NCBI GenBank assembly: GCA_030425195.1
Contig: JAUIAV010000008.1
Location: 170,190 to 234,189 of the forward strand
Source of the DNA: Gammaproteobacteria bacterium
Lineage (GTDB): Bacteria > Pseudomonadota > Gammaproteobacteria > Pseudomonadales > Azotimanducaceae
Direction of reading: 5' to 3'
DNA: 64,000 nucleotides
The notes beneath the pieces are model-generated. The model saw only the letters and a list, made by a program, of their open reading frames with translations, did not search any database and was not told the origin of the DNA. This document shows, in pieces, positions 7,813 to 17,901 of this stretch (positions within the stretch are counted from its first letter, which is position 1; each line of letters opens with the position of its first letter). Both the position numbers and the translations under genes were made by a program.

Positions 7813-8220
7813 ATGCGATGTCTTTTTCCACGCGTCGGCGCGGCGCTGATTCTGAGCGGCCTGCTCAGCCTGCCTGCTCATGGGGAAGATCCGAAAATCG
7901 CCTACTGGCTGCACTGCGCCGGCTGTCACCTGCTGGACGGGACCGGCGCTCCGCCGGAAGTGCCCACGCTGATCGATGAGCCGGGCGTGCTTGCCGGGCG
8001 CCCGGGCGGGCGCGAATACCTGATCAGGATTCCCGGCGTGGCACAGGCAGGACTCGACGATGCCCGGCTCGCTGCGGTGCTGAACTACATGCTGGAAGCC
8101 TTCTCGCCCGAAACCACTCCGGGAGATTTCGATCCCTATACGGCGGCGGAGATCGCCCGCCACCGGGCGGCGGTGCTGGTGGATCCGCTCCGAACCCGGG
8201 CGGAAATCGTCGGTGACTGA
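7813..8220 (+). CDS. Small c-type cytochrome, likely electron acceptor of the amine dehydrogenase
   Basis: 135 aa from the ATG at 7813. Signal peptide 1-24, then a single heme-binding motif CAGCH (35-39) in the context YWLHCAGCHLLDG, and a class I cytochrome c-like helical C-terminus (LDDARLAAVLNYML). It follows mauA by ten bases and would replace amicyanin or cytochrome c551i as the periplasmic electron acceptor. The sixth heme ligand is not obvious; the Met in NYML is a candidate. Its last bases overlap the next gene. Confidence 0.8.
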   Translation: MRCLFPRVGAALILSGLLSLPAHGEDPKIAYWLHCAGCHLLDGTGAPPEVPTLIDEPGVLAGRPGGREYLIRIPGVAQAGLDDARLAAVLNYMLEAFSPETTPGDFDPYTAAEIARHRAAVLVDPLRTRAEIVGD

Positions 8221-9505
8221 CCTCGCCAGGGCCCGCGTGCTCGGCCTCCTGCTGTTGTGGCCGTCTGCCGTGCTGTCTGCCGACTACGATGCCGAGATCG
8301 CGGCTCTGGCTGCCCGTCCGGACGTGCGCGCCGCCATGAGCTGGGCTGCGGAGCGGGAGAAAGAGAACCTGCCGCGCCTGATCGAGCTGACGGAAATCCC
8401 TGCGCCGCCTTTTGGTGAAGCCGCACGTGGACGCCGGTTTGCAGAGATGCTCGAGGGCACGGGTCTGCGGCAGGTGGAGACCGACGCCGTCGGGAACGTG
8501 CTCGGGTACCGGCCGGGTACCGGCGGGGGCGGGACCCTTGCGGTGGTCGCACATCTGGATACCGTCTTTCCGGCGGACACCGACGTCCGGGTTCGAGGTC
8601 CGGAGCTGGATGCGAACGGACGCCGTCGCTGGTACGCCCCCGGGATCGGCGATGACAGTCGGGGTCTCGTGCTGCTGCTGACGCTGGCGGAGTCGCTGGA
8701 AGCCGCCGGGATCCGGACCGAGGCGGATCTGCTGTTCGTCGCATCAGTGGGAGAGGAGGGACTCGGTGATCTGCGGGGCGTGAAGCATCTGTTCCGGGAG
8801 GACGGCCCACGCATCGACCAGATGATCGCCATCGACGGTGGAAACGATGGCCGGGTGCTCAATCAGGCCATCGGCTCCTACCGCTACCGGGTGCGGATCA
8901 CGGGTCCGGGGGGACATTCCTGGGGAGCCTTCGGCCTTGCCAATCCCGCGCATGCGCTGGCGAGCGGCATCCACCGGTTCGAAAGAAGCGCCCGGACCTT
9001 CGTGGCGTCACCGCCCCGTACCACGTTCAATGTGGGCAAGATCGGCGGCGGCACATCGGTGAATGCCGTGCCTTTCGAGAGCTGGGCGGAGGTGGACATG
9101 CGCTCCGAATCCAGAGAACGGCTCGAAGGCATTGACGTGCTGCTCAGGGAGTCGTTCACCGACGCGGTAGCCGGCCACAACGACCGACGCAGCCGGGGAG
9201 ACGCGCTCGAACTTCAGTTCGAGCCCATCGGCAGACGGCCTTCCGGAATCGTGTCCGCCGACACTCCCCTGATCGCTCGAGCGCAGGCCGTGAGCCGCTA
9301 TCTCGGGCTCGAAGGCGAACTCGGCTCCGGTTCCACCGACGCCAACGTGCCGATCGCGCTCGGGATCCCGGCTACCACGATCAGCCGCGGCGGTACCGGC
9401 GGCGGCGCTCATTCCCTGGATGAATGGTGGTCGGATCACCAGGTGGTCACGGGCACGCACAAGGCGCTGCTGCTGCTTCTCGCATCGGCTGGCCTGTCCG
9501 ACTGA
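8213..9505 (+). CDS. M20-family metallopeptidase, exported
   Basis: 430 aa from a GTG overlapping the cytochrome stop by eight bases. Signal peptide 1-22. The M20 zinc-ligand pattern is visible: HLDTVFP near 112, GIGDDSRG near 145, GEEGLGD near 180, a dimerisation insert (GPGGHSWGAF, 226-235) and a C-terminal ligand (GGGAHSLDEWW). The closest match is the PepT/M20 di- or tripeptidase group. The translational coupling to the amine dehydrogenase genes may mean shared regulation, for example peptide or amine use, but no direct functional link is known to me. Confidence 0.85.
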   Translation: MTDLARARVLGLLLLWPSAVLSADYDAEIAALAARPDVRAAMSWAAEREKENLPRLIELTEIPAPPFGEAARGRRFAEMLEGTGLRQVETDAVGNVLGYRPGTGGGGTLAVVAHLDTVFPADTDVRVRGPELDANGRRRWYAPGIGDDSRGLVLLLTLAESLEAAGIRTEADLLFVASVGEEGLGDLRGVKHLFREDGPRIDQMIAIDGGNDGRVLNQAIGSYRYRVRITGPGGHSWGAFGLANPAHALASGIHRFERSARTFVASPPRTTFNVGKIGGGTSVNAVPFESWAEVDMRSESRERLEGIDVLLRESFTDAVAGHNDRRSRGDALELQFEPIGRRPSGIVSADTPLIARAQAVSRYLGLEGELGSGSTDANVPIALGIPATTISRGGTGGGAHSLDEWWSDHQVVTGTHKALLLLLASAGLSD

Positions 9506-9578
9506 CCGGGTTTCAGGGCAGCTCCAGGCACCTGGCCGTGTATACTCTGGCGGCGTTTTCAGGCTGCTGTTGCCCACC

Positions 9579-11816
9579 ATGACTACAACCACGACGCGGG
9601 CAGCTGCCCGTGCCGGACTCTTCTGTCTGGCCACCCTGATCTCCGCGGCTGCCTGGTCGGCCGATACCCGGATGCCGCCCAGCATCCCGCCGGTGACTCA
9701 GGCTTACCCACTCGGGACCGCTCCCGTGCTGGATGGGGACGTGAAGAACGATCCCGCCTGGGCAGGGGCGAGGTCCACCACGGGCTTCTGGCAGATCCAG
9801 CCGTTCGAAGGTCAGCCGGCCAGTCAGCGCACCGAGGTGTTCGTGGGCTTCACCGAAGAGGCGCTCTATATCGGCGCCATTCTTCACGACGATGATCCGG
9901 ACGGCATCATCGTCTCGGACAGCAGGCGGGATGCGGAGCTGGAAGAGACGGATGCGTTTCTGGTGATCATGGACACCTTTCTGGACCGGCAGAACGGGTT
10001 CGTTTTCGGTACCAATCCGGCCGGCCTGGAGTATGACGGCCAGGTCACCAAGGAGGGCCAGCAGAGCTTCGGCTCCGGCGGCGGCGGATTCAACAAGAAC
10101 TGGGACACGAACTGGTCGGTGGCCACGTCCGTGGACGACTTCGGCTGGTCCGTCGAGATGCGGATTCCATTCAGCTCGCTGCGCTACAAGGGCCGGGATG
10201 TGCAGATCTGGGGCATCAACTTTCAGCGGAACATCCGCCGCAACAACGAAGTGGCTTTCTGGTCGCCTCTGCCGAGACAGTACAACCTGTTCAGGACCTC
10301 ACAGGCGGGCACCCTCGAGGGCATCGCGCTGCCTGCGCAACGGAACCTCAAAGTGACGCCGTACGTCCTCGGCAAAGCCTCCGAAGCGCCGGAGATCGAC
10401 GGCACGGACACGGACTACGAGATCGGAGGTGATCTGAAGTGGTCCATCACTCCGAGTCTGACCCTGGATGCGACCATCAATACGGACTTCGCTCAGGTGG
10501 AGGTGGACGAAGTAGTGGTCAACCTGAACCGCTTCAATGTCTTCCTTCCGGAGAAGCGGCCGTTCTTTCTGGAGAATGCCGGCCAGTTCTCCGTGGGCAC
10601 GCCCGAGCAGGTGGAGCTGTTTTTCAGTCGCCGGATCGGCATCAGCGACGATGGCGACATCATTCCCATCGAAGGCGGGCTGAGGATGTCCGGAAAAGTC
10701 GGCGGCAGTACCAATCTCGGACTCCTCTACATGAGTGACGAGGGGATCGACGATGAAGCCTCCCAGAACGATTTTGCGGTGGTCAGAGTCAATCAGGAGC
10801 TCAGGAACCGTTCCTCCATCGGCATGATCTTCGTCAATCGGGACGGCGACGGCAGCTATGGCGGTCTCCCCGACCCGGACGATGACTACAACCGGACATA
10901 CGGTATCGACGGCCGCTGGGGGATCGGTGATGACACCATCCTCTCGGGTTATCTGGCCAAAACGGATACGCCCGGGCTCGATGGCAAGGATCACGCGTTC
11001 GAGCTGAAGGCCGATTACAACTCGGAGAACTGGTCCAACAGCGCGAGCTACACTGAGGTCGGTGATGATTTCAATCCGGAAGTGGGCTTCCTGCAGCGTG
11101 ACGACTACCGCAAAGGCAGCGTCAGGCTGCTGCGCCGCTACCGGCCGAAGGATTTCTGGGGCCTCCAGGAGCTGAGACCTCACGTCTCCTACACCGGCTA
11201 CTGGAATTTCGACGGTATCTACGAATCCGGGTTTCTGCACGTGGACAATCACTGGGAGTTCCGTACCGGCGGTGAGATTCACACCGGCGTCAATTTCGTG
11301 CACGAGGACGTGCTGGACCCCTTCGAGATCATCGATGGTCAGGAAGTACAGGTAGGCACCTACGACAATGCGGAGGCTCAGCTGGTGGGTTTCACCAACC
11401 GGGGTGCTCCGCTGTCCGTCGGCCTGGAAATGAAAGCGGGCGGTTTTTTCAGCGGTGACCGGTTGACGCTGGAGCCCGATGTGCAGTTCCGGATCGGTGA
11501 AACCTTCGTCTCCTCGCTGAGCTGGAACTACAACGACATTGATCTGAAAAATCCGGGTGGTGAATCTTTCCGCATCAACGTGGGCATCCTCAAGCTCGCC
11601 TACTCCTTCACGCCGAAGATCTCCCTCGAGGCACTGATCCAGTACGATGACCGCTCGGATGCCGTCGCGACGAACCTGCGTTTCGCCTGGCTGCAGTCGG
11701 CGAGCTCCGGTCTCTACGTGGTCTACAACGAGCTGAATCAGGACGATCTCATGCGCAACCGGGAGACCCGCAAGGAGTTCACCATCAAGTACAGCTATAT
11801 CTTCGACCTGCTCTGA
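9579..11816 (+). CDS. DUF5916 outer-membrane protein with CBM9-like domain
   Basis: 745 aa from the ATG at 9579, which begins the signal peptide ([13 protein letters not shown] to AWSA). Residues 40-230 resemble the carbohydrate-binding family 9-like fold ([44 protein letters not shown]). The rest is DUF5916 with alternating beta-strands ending in an aromatic-rich strand (YSYIFDLL), as expected for an outer-membrane barrel. [19 protein letters not shown] is a characteristic family motif. The function of the family is not established; it is often near peptidases and TonB systems. Confidence 0.85.
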   Translation: MTTTTTRAAARAGLFCLATLISAAAWSADTRMPPSIPPVTQAYPLGTAPVLDGDVKNDPAWAGARSTTGFWQIQPFEGQPASQRTEVFVGFTEEALYIGAILHDDDPDGIIVSDSRRDAELEETDAFLVIMDTFLDRQNGFVFGTNPAGLEYDGQVTKEGQQSFGSGGGGFNKNWDTNWSVATSVDDFGWSVEMRIPFSSLRYKGRDVQIWGINFQRNIRRNNEVAFWSPLPRQYNLFRTSQAGTLEGIALPAQRNLKVTPYVLGKASEAPEIDGTDTDYEIGGDLKWSITPSLTLDATINTDFAQVEVDEVVVNLNRFNVFLPEKRPFFLENAGQFSVGTPEQVELFFSRRIGISDDGDIIPIEGGLRMSGKVGGSTNLGLLYMSDEGIDDEASQNDFAVVRVNQELRNRSSIGMIFVNRDGDGSYGGLPDPDDDYNRTYGIDGRWGIGDDTILSGYLAKTDTPGLDGKDHAFELKADYNSENWSNSASYTEVGDDFNPEVGFLQRDDYRKGSVRLLRRYRPKDFWGLQELRPHVSYTGYWNFDGIYESGFLHVDNHWEFRTGGEIHTGVNFVHEDVLDPFEIIDGQEVQVGTYDNAEAQLVGFTNRGAPLSVGLEMKAGGFFSGDRLTLEPDVQFRIGETFVSSLSWNYNDIDLKNPGGESFRINVGILKLAYSFTPKISLEALIQYDDRSDAVATNLRFAWLQSASSGLYVVYNELNQDDLMRNRETRKEFTIKYSYIFDLL

Positions 11817-11818
11817 TC

Positions 11819-12139
11819 ATGGCTGAGCGGCTGACCACAGCGGAAATCGAGACGGCCCTGGCTGCGCTGAACGCAGGTACGCCGGCCGATTCCGGAACGC
11901 TCTGGCAGCACCGGGGTGTGCGGATCGAGCGGCGCTTCCGGTTCCCGGACTTCGTGTCCGCGTTCGCCTTCATGACAGAGGTGGCGCTCGTGGCCGAGCG
12001 CATGAATCACCATCCGGAATGGTCGAACGTTTACGGCAATGTGGAAGTGGCGCTCACTACTCACGATGCGAAGGGTCTCACCCGTCTGGATTTCGAGCTG
12101 GCGCGGGCGATGAACGAGGCGGCGATCGGGCGTCTCTGA
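11819..12139 (+). CDS. phhB: Pterin-4a-carbinolamine dehydratase
   Basis: 106 aa, the normal length. It regenerates the tetrahydropterin cofactor of aromatic amino acid hydroxylases by dehydrating 4a-hydroxytetrahydropterin. The signature ERMNHHPEW, followed by [17 protein letters not shown], carries the catalytic histidines. It starts two bases after the DUF5916 stop and may be co-transcribed. No phenylalanine hydroxylase gene is in the window. Confidence 0.92.
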   Translation: MAERLTTAEIETALAALNAGTPADSGTLWQHRGVRIERRFRFPDFVSAFAFMTEVALVAERMNHHPEWSNVYGNVEVALTTHDAKGLTRLDFELARAMNEAAIGRL

Positions 12140-12223
12140 AGCCGGCTCGCCTATGACTGGCCGGCTGTTTGGGTAATACTGAACGCTTTCGACGAGTGTC
12201 CAGCTGGACACCAGGGAATATCA

Positions 12224-12829
12224 GTGGGTTTCGAAGTCTGGATCCTCATCGTCCTAGCCGCCTCCGTTCTGTCCGGCCTCATCGGGTACGCCGTCGCGCG
12301 GAAAAATGCCCCCAGTCAGTCTGAGCTGGACGCCCTGACGGAGGAACTGGACGCAGCCCGTGACCAGGCAGAGTCTGTGCAGGCGGATGTCAGCGAGCAT
12401 TTCGAGCAGAGCGCCGTACTGTTCGGCAAGCTGGCGGCCGACTACCGGGAATTCCTCGATCATTTCTCTGCCAGCGCCCAGACGCTCGGCCTGTCCGAAG
12501 CCAGAGCCCGCGCGCTCATCGAGCAGGGTTTTCAGCCGCTGCTCACCCATGAGGCGGTCGAAGCGACGCCTGCCACCCTGGGCAGCGTGACCGTTGAAAT
12601 GCCGGATGAAGCCGAACACTCTGCCGACACGGCGGAAGCGCCTGCGGAGGCCGCGGCTGCAGAGACTACCGAAGAGAACACTGAAGAGATCACTGAAGAG
12701 ATCACTGAAGAGATCACTGAAAAGATGGCTGCGGACGTGTCTGCGCCGACGCTGGACACAGAGAAAGCCTCCGAGCCGGAAGCCCCTGCGGAAGCGGCAG
12801 AGGATATCGACCGGACAAAGACCGCCTAG
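12224..12829 (+). CDS. zapG: ZapG/YhcB-family (DUF1043) division protein
   Basis: 201 aa from a GTG at 12224. One N-terminal TM helix (5-24) is followed by a coiled coil (about 30-70) and the family signature VLFGKLAADYREFLDHFSASAQTL. YhcB/ZapG is an inner-membrane protein linked to the divisome and cell-envelope growth in Gammaproteobacteria. The C-terminal third is acidic and low complexity; a 12-bp tandem repeat at 12680-12719 encodes repeated EEIT units. This tail is longer than in the Escherichia coli protein (about 130 aa). Confidence 0.85.
   Translation: MGFEVWILIVLAASVLSGLIGYAVARKNAPSQSELDALTEELDAARDQAESVQADVSEHFEQSAVLFGKLAADYREFLDHFSASAQTLGLSEARARALIEQGFQPLLTHEAVEATPATLGSVTVEMPDEAEHSADTAEAPAEAAAAETTEENTEEITEEITEEITEKMAADVSAPTLDTEKASEPEAPAEAAEDIDRTKTA
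12680..12719 (+). repeat. In-frame 12-bp tandem repeat within zapG
   Basis: Three exact copies of ACTGAAGAGATC (12680-12691, 12692-12703, 12704-12715) followed by a degenerate start of a fourth. Because the unit is a multiple of three, copy-number change would lengthen or shorten the acidic tail without a frameshift. Confidence 0.85.
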
Positions 12830-12870
12830 GAACTGTCTACCGCCCGGACTCCTGGCGCGTTTCAGCGCAG

Positions 12871-14514
12871 CTACTCACCACCCAGAATGAATCCCGCGCC
12901 TTTCTCGGCGATCATCACCGTGGGCGCATTGGTGTTTCCGGAGGTGATGCGCGGCATGATCGACGCATCCACCACGCGCAGTTGCCGTACGCCGGATACC
13001 CGGAGCCGGTCGTCCACCACGGCCATTGCATCGTTGCCCATCCGGCAGGTGCCCACGGGATGGAAAATCGTGGTACCGAGGTCGCCGGCAGTCTGAAGCA
13101 GGTCTTCCTCGGTCTCGTACTCCGGACCGGGTTTGAACTCCCGGGGTTCGAAACGGGCGAGGGCGTCGGCGGCCATGATCCGGCGCGTGAACTGAAGACC
13201 GGCTACGGCGACCTGACGGTCGTAGTCCGTGGACAGATAGTTCATGGTGATGGCCGGGTGCGTGTCCGGATCCGCCGAGCGGATCCGGATGTGACCGCGG
13301 CTGGTTGGCCGGAGATTACACACGGACGGCGTGATGGCGTCGAAGGGATGCAGCGGCTCACCGAACCGTTCCAGGGAAAGTGGCTGCACGTGCCACTCGA
13401 TGTTTGCGCTCGGCTCATCCTCCGAGGAGCGGGCGAAAGCTCCGAGCTGGGAGGGCGGCATGGTGAGCGGGCCGGTGCGGAACAGGGCATATTCGAGCCC
13501 CATCAGAGCACGGCCGAACAGAGTGCGCGCGCGCCGGTTCAGGGTGGTCGTATTGCTCACCTGATAGATGGTGCGTACCTGCAGGTGGTCGTGCAGGTTC
13601 TCCCCCACGCCCGGCAGGTCGTGCCGGACCCGGATGCCGCATTCTGAGAGCAGGGCCCCGGGCCCGATGCCGGACAGCTGCAGAATCTGCGGTGAGCCGA
13701 TGCTGCCGGCCGCCAGAATGACCTCTCTGCCGGCGGTGAAAGTCGCCCGTCCCGTCCGTCCCCGGGCGCCCCGGCCGCCGAACTGTACCGTCACTCCGCC
13801 GGCAGTAAGCCCCTGGTCCGTCTCGTCGAGCTCCAGGTGCTGCACGTGCGCGCCCGTCTGCACGGTCAGGTTGGGTCGATGCAGCACCGGTCTCAGATAC
13901 GCCTTGCTGCCCGACCAGCGGACACCCCGCTTCTGATTCATCTGGAAGTAGGCGCAGCCGGAGTTGTCGCCGCGGTTGAACTCCTGGATGCGCGGGATGC
14001 CGCACTGCTGCGCAGCCTCCTGCCAGGCATCGAGGATTTCCCAGTTGACCCGTCGCTCCTCCACACGGAGCTCCCCGCCACTGCCGTGAAACTCGTCGGC
14101 GCCGTGCTGATAGTCCTCGTGGGCCTTGAACACGGGCAGCACGTCGTCCCAGCCCCAGCCGCGGTTGCCGAGTGCGGCCCAGTGATCGTAGTCGCTGCGC
14201 TGACCGCGCATGTAGATCATGGCGTTGATGGACGAGCAGCCGCCGAGCACCTTACCCCGGGCGTAGCCGATGCGCCGCCCGTTCAGACCGGGATCCGGCT
14301 CGATCTCGTAGCACCAGTCCGTGCGCGGATTGCTGATGGTATAGAGATAGCCCACCGGAATGTCGATCCAGAAATAGTCGTCCCGGTCGCCGGCTTCCAG
14401 CAGCAGCACCCGGTTGTCCGGATCCGCACTCAGGCGGTTGGCCAGCACGCAACCGGCGGTACCGGCGCCGACCACGACGTAGTCGTAGTGGCTCTGTTCA
14501 GTCTTATCTGCCAT
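12871..14514 (-). CDS. GMC-family FAD oxidoreductase (choline/alcohol dehydrogenase type)
   Basis: 547 aa from ATG 14514 (a GTG at 14523 would add three residues). Residues 10-40 form the ADP-binding fold with [16 protein letters not shown]. The GMC signatures are present: [15 protein letters not shown] (about 90) and [15 protein letters not shown] (about 270). The C-terminal catalytic His/Asn region is ...[10 protein letters not shown]... and [16 protein letters not shown]. It is likely to oxidise an alcohol to an aldehyde using FAD. It is divergent from the GFA gene with only 34 bases between start codons. Confidence 0.9.
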   Translation of the reverse strand: MADKTEQSHYDYVVVGAGTAGCVLANRLSADPDNRVLLLEAGDRDDYFWIDIPVGYLYTISNPRTDWCYEIEPDPGLNGRRIGYARGKVLGGCSSINAMIYMRGQRSDYDHWAALGNRGWGWDDVLPVFKAHEDYQHGADEFHGSGGELRVEERRVNWEILDAWQEAAQQCGIPRIQEFNRGDNSGCAYFQMNQKRGVRWSGSKAYLRPVLHRPNLTVQTGAHVQHLELDETDQGLTAGGVTVQFGGRGARGRTGRATFTAGREVILAAGSIGSPQILQLSGIGPGALLSECGIRVRHDLPGVGENLHDHLQVRTIYQVSNTTTLNRRARTLFGRALMGLEYALFRTGPLTMPPSQLGAFARSSEDEPSANIEWHVQPLSLERFGEPLHPFDAITPSVCNLRPTSRGHIRIRSADPDTHPAITMNYLSTDYDRQVAVAGLQFTRRIMAADALARFEPREFKPGPEYETEEDLLQTAGDLGTTIFHPVGTCRMGNDAMAVVDDRLRVSGVRQLRVVDASIMPRITSGNTNAPTVMIAEKGAGFILGGE

Positions 14515-14548
14515 AAGAGGCACACCATACCATCGGGAGGAGGCATGG

Positions 14549-15007
14549 ATGACGGACGAACAGGCACCCGGGCACGGCGGGCTGAAAGGCGGCTGTCTCT
14601 GTGGCCGGGTACGTTTCGAGGTGGATCGGCTGACGGGACCCTTCGAGCTCTGTCACTGCCGGCGCTGCCGCAAGGTCACCGGATCGGCGTTTGCTGCCAC
14701 GATCGGAGCCCGGGCCGAGGACTTCCGGTTTCTCTCGGGAACGGATGCCATCCGGCGCATCGAGCTTCCCGTGCGCGAGCGGCCGCCTGCTTACGGAGTG
14801 AGCTTCTGCGGTGACTGTGGCTCCGCGCTGCCCGCGCCGCCGGACGAGGGCTTCTTCGAAATCCCGGCAGGGCTCCTCGACGAGGATCCCGGTCTGCGAC
14901 CGGAGCGGCACATCTACGTGGAGTACGCGGCGCCCTGGTATGGGATGGATGAGCGTCTGCCCCGACTCACGGCGCTGGAGATTGCCCGGTACCGACGCGG
15001 TCATTGA
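14549..15007 (+). CDS. GFA (CENP-V/glutathione-dependent formaldehyde-activating type) zinc protein
   Basis: 152 aa with a strong ribosome site (GGAGGAGG, 14536-14543). Zinc-binding cysteines typical of the GFA fold are visible: GGCLCGRVRFE (15-25), CHCRRCRKVTGSAFA (35-49) and SFCGDCGSAL (near 90). Most family members have unknown substrates; formaldehyde activation with glutathione is established only for Gfa. Being divergent from a GMC alcohol oxidoreductase, it could act on an aldehyde product, which is an inference. Confidence 0.88.
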   Translation: MTDEQAPGHGGLKGGCLCGRVRFEVDRLTGPFELCHCRRCRKVTGSAFAATIGARAEDFRFLSGTDAIRRIELPVRERPPAYGVSFCGDCGSALPAPPDEGFFEIPAGLLDEDPGLRPERHIYVEYAAPWYGMDERLPRLTALEIARYRRGH

Positions 15008-15259
15008 TCCAGGCGCGGCGCGGAAGGCGTCTCGTGCATGATTCTGGTGCGTGGATGCGCCGGCAGGGAGGGCTCGTGCGCCATTTCGGCGCCATCGACA
15101 GGCTCGCGCGGAGAAGGGGTCTGCCGGGCGGAGTCGGAAACGCGGCCGATGACGGTGTTTCCGTCTTGGTGCAAAAACTGGCCCGTCAATTGCTTTGAGT
15201 CAGGGAAAGTGACAGCGACCGAAGCCACGCTGACCGACCCGACCGCAAGGAGCGAAGAC

Positions 15260-16039
15260 ATGTCCACCCCCGCCGAAGCTCTGGTTAACATCCGGAGCAA
15301 GAAAGTCCCCACTCTCTATGAAGCCGACGAGCGCAAATACGTCGGACCGCATCGCTGGCAGATCCAGTGGTGGGCAAAAAGTGTCCGCAGAATCATGGAG
15401 CGTCGCGCCTACACACGCTGGCTGGAGGCGGCCTGTGAGGAGATTCAGGTGAACGGTCTCGAACACCTCGACGGCATCGAAGGGCCCTGTGTGTTCATCG
15501 CCAATCACACCAGTCATCTGGATACGCTGCTCGTTCACGACGTGATGCCCCGCGCGATCCGTCGCCGTCTCTACTTCGGTGCTGCTCAGGACCGCTGGTT
15601 CGTCAAAGGCAAGAAGAAGCTCGAACTGAAACCCTGGTATCAGTCCCTGGTGCTGGGGAATTTCCCCATCCTGCGGGGCGGGGGTGCCCGTGCGCTCTCC
15701 TACGCACACTGGCTGCTCAGGAAGCGCCAGCACGTCTTCCTGTTTCCGGAGGGTACCCGTGCCACGGGTGACGAACTCGGCGAGTTCAAAATGGGTGCTG
15801 CGCTGCTGGCACTGGAGAACGATGTGCCGGTGGTACCGCTGTACCTCTGCGGTCTCCGGGCCATCCGGCCGAAAGGCAGTCGTGAGGCGGTCCGGGGCAG
15901 TGCCGGGGTGGAGATTCTGGCCCCGGTGCGCTTCTCGCCGGGCAGCGACCCGGCGTCAGCGACGGCGCTGCTGCAGAGCAGGCTCAATGCCGTGCACCGT
16001 GCCGCGGTCGGAAACCTCTCCGTACCGGACGCGGCCTGA
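15260..16039 (+). CDS. plsC: 1-acyl-glycerol-3-phosphate acyltransferase (PlsC family)
   Basis: 259 aa from the ATG at 15260 (AAGGAG upstream); the frame is open back to 15038 but without leader features. The acyltransferase HX4D motif is NHTSHLD (about 90-96), with block III FPEGTRA (about 163-169) and block IV VPVVPLYL. It would transfer an acyl chain to lysophosphatidic acid at the inner membrane. It lacks a long TM segment, so it may be peripheral. Another member of the LPLAT superfamily is possible. Confidence 0.85.
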   Translation: MSTPAEALVNIRSKKVPTLYEADERKYVGPHRWQIQWWAKSVRRIMERRAYTRWLEAACEEIQVNGLEHLDGIEGPCVFIANHTSHLDTLLVHDVMPRAIRRRLYFGAAQDRWFVKGKKKLELKPWYQSLVLGNFPILRGGGARALSYAHWLLRKRQHVFLFPEGTRATGDELGEFKMGAALLALENDVPVVPLYLCGLRAIRPKGSREAVRGSAGVEILAPVRFSPGSDPASATALLQSRLNAVHRAAVGNLSVPDAA

Positions 16040-16055
16040 CATTCAGCCCTGAGAT

Positions 16056-16655
16056 TCAGTAAGGGCGGATTCCTCCGAACCGGCTGCGGACCCGTCTGTC
16101 CAGCAGCCAGTAGCCGGTGAAACCGCCGGCCATCAGGCAGACGAGCGCAGCGACGATGAACCAGCCCAGCGGCATCCGGATGCCGCTCGATGCCAGCGTT
16201 TCCCTGAGGGCGGCGTTCTCTGCTTCCAGCGCCGGCAGGTTGGTGATGTTCTGTTCCGCCACTGCCAGCTGGCTGGCCAGCTCGTTCGCCTCGCTCCGAC
16301 TGGCTTCCAGCGCTTGCTCCGCCTCCTCGAGCCGCGCCCCGGCCGTCTCCACCGCCGCCTCCAGCCGGCCCAGCCTGGACCGGGCCGGTTCCGTCTCCAC
16401 GATATAGGCGGTCTTCACCCAGCCTTCGTCACCGTCCTCCGTCCGAACGCGGATGGACATCAGGGCGCGCTCGAGGACGGTCAGGCGGGCGCCGCTGATG
16501 AGGGTCTTTACCGTTCTGCCGCTGGTTTCCTCCGTCCGGTAGAGGCCGAGGCGGAGCTCGTCGGTGACGTAGACCACATCCGCCTCCGCGGCTGTTGCGG
16601 GTGTGCTGGTAAGGAGCAGGAGCACGGGAAGAAGCAGATGTGCGGTCGTCCTCAT
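16056..16655 (-). CDS. TIGR04211-family SH3 domain protein (signal, SH3, coiled coil, TM)
   Basis: 199 aa from ATG 16655; the frame extends further upstream but overlaps the protease gene there. Order: signal peptide (1-24), bacterial SH3 domain (about 28-90: YVTDELRLGLYRT ... EGWVKTAYI), coiled coil (about 95-160), TM helix (about 168-190) and a basic end (RRVRSRFGGIRPY). This architecture matches the TIGR04211/YgiM group of Gammaproteobacteria, thought to be envelope-associated. Start and upstream stop overlap by four bases (ATGA). Confidence 0.85.
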   Translation of the reverse strand: MRTTAHLLLPVLLLLTSTPATAAEADVVYVTDELRLGLYRTEETSGRTVKTLISGARLTVLERALMSIRVRTEDGDEGWVKTAYIVETEPARSRLGRLEAAVETAGARLEEAEQALEASRSEANELASQLAVAEQNITNLPALEAENAALRETLASSGIRMPLGWFIVAALVCLMAGGFTGYWLLDRRVRSRFGGIRPY

Positions 16656-17896
16656 TCGGCGGCCTCCCGCGCAACGGGTAACGGCAGCGCCACGTCCACC
16701 CCGAGACTGGCGAGCCCCGTTTCGAGCGCCTGGGCGTTGAGCCCGTGACCGAGCAGTTCGTGCACGAGCAGGTCCAGGGTCGTATCGTGCCGTGCCAGGG
16801 TGCCGGCCAGCTCGTGCAGCATGAGAACGGCGAAAGCGGTGTCCGCCCCTTTGGAGGGGCTCGTGAGGCGGCCGCCTTCCCGGTCTGCCCATTCCTCCAG
16901 GCTGTCCAGCGCGGCTTCGAAGCGGCTCTCGCTGATGCCGCCGGTGCGGCGCAGAATCTCCAGCGAGTAGTATTCGGCGAGACCTTCCACGAGCCAGTCG
17001 TCCGGTTTGCCGGAGACGTCCCTGACCGCAAGGTGCACCAGCTCGTGCAGCAGGGTACTGGTGCCGTTCTCGCTGATCAGCGGCCGGTCCGGATGGAGAT
17101 ACAGAGAAGCGGGCCCCGAAAGCCCGCCACGCCACATGTCTCTGCCCCCGCCGACGACGAGGAGCCGCTCCGAAAAGCAGGGAAAAACATCGACGAGATC
17201 GGGCAGCGTCCAGTGCAGAAATGCCAGGATGTCCAGACGCCGGAAGCCCTGGCCTACCGGTGCCGCGACCGCCACCTCGCGTTCCGCGATCAGTTCCCGG
17301 CGAACGCCGATCTGTCCCGCCACCGCCCAGCCGACGGGCCGGGGAAACAGCCTGTCCCGGTTCAGGGTATGCACCGGCTCGCTCGAGGGTCCGTAGGGGG
17401 TTTCGAATCGCCAGCCGGCAGGACCGCGCAGACGGAGGGTGGCGCTGGCTTCGCTGTCCTTCAGAGCCCGGGTGCGGGCCGCGGGAAAGAGGTCGTCGAG
17501 ACGGAAAACGGCCCAGTCATCCGTCATGCGGGCGTCGTGCGCATCGCCGCGCAGGTGGTCGATGGGGACCCGATAGCGGAGGCTGCCGCCTTCGGCCGGC
17601 GGGGTCCAGAGCACCCGTTCTTCGGAAACCTCCAGCTTGCCATCGCCTTCGAACGCCGTGAACCTGCTGGCGGGTGCATTGAAGTCCAGCGCCAGCAGAA
17701 CGGACTGGCGCTGGCTCAGGAGTATCTCCGCCGCGGCCATGCCGGTTTCCGGCTGCAGGGTGGCCCGGTAGCTGAGCGAGAAGGTGCGATCTCCCGGATC
17801 CACCGCAGCGCCGTCGGCGCAGGCAGCCATCGCGAGGCCGGTGAGAAGGGCTACGACGCGCCGGTTCAGGAGGCCGACGGAATGGCGCATGGACAC
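16652..17896 (-). CDS. Lipoprotein metalloprotease, M61-like gluzincin
   Basis: 414 aa (or 412 from the second Met). A lipobox LAMAAC near residue 25 predicts a lipid anchor. The N-terminal half is beta-rich as in M61 glycyl aminopeptidases. The catalytic zinc motif is HELVH (HExxH) near residue 285, followed 20-odd residues later by VEGLAEYYS, which supplies the glutamate ligand of the gluzincin clan. Substrate unknown. It probably forms an operon with the SH3 protein downstream. Confidence 0.8.
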   Translation of the reverse strand: MSMRHSVGLLNRRVVALLTGLAMAACADGAAVDPGDRTFSLSYRATLQPETGMAAAEILLSQRQSVLLALDFNAPASRFTAFEGDGKLEVSEERVLWTPPAEGGSLRYRVPIDHLRGDAHDARMTDDWAVFRLDDLFPAARTRALKDSEASATLRLRGPAGWRFETPYGPSSEPVHTLNRDRLFPRPVGWAVAGQIGVRRELIAEREVAVAAPVGQGFRRLDILAFLHWTLPDLVDVFPCFSERLLVVGGGRDMWRGGLSGPASLYLHPDRPLISENGTSTLLHELVHLAVRDVSGKPDDWLVEGLAEYYSLEILRRTGGISESRFEAALDSLEEWADREGGRLTSPSKGADTAFAVLMLHELAGTLARHDTTLDLLVHELLGHGLNAQALETGLASLGVDVALPLPVAREAAE

Positions 17897-17901
17897 CTGG
17901 A

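Noticed and set aside
5220-7814. Long open frame on the minus strand across the amine dehydrogenase genes
   Set aside because: It runs antisense to genes with clear families and signal peptides; its own translation is low in known motifs and rich in His/Arg, typical of antisense frames in GC-rich DNA.
15008-15259. Possible small gene or regulatory RNA in the longest gap
   Set aside because: No start with a ribosome site and no convincing hairpin or promoter was seen; the frame that crosses it only extends the PlsC frame upstream.
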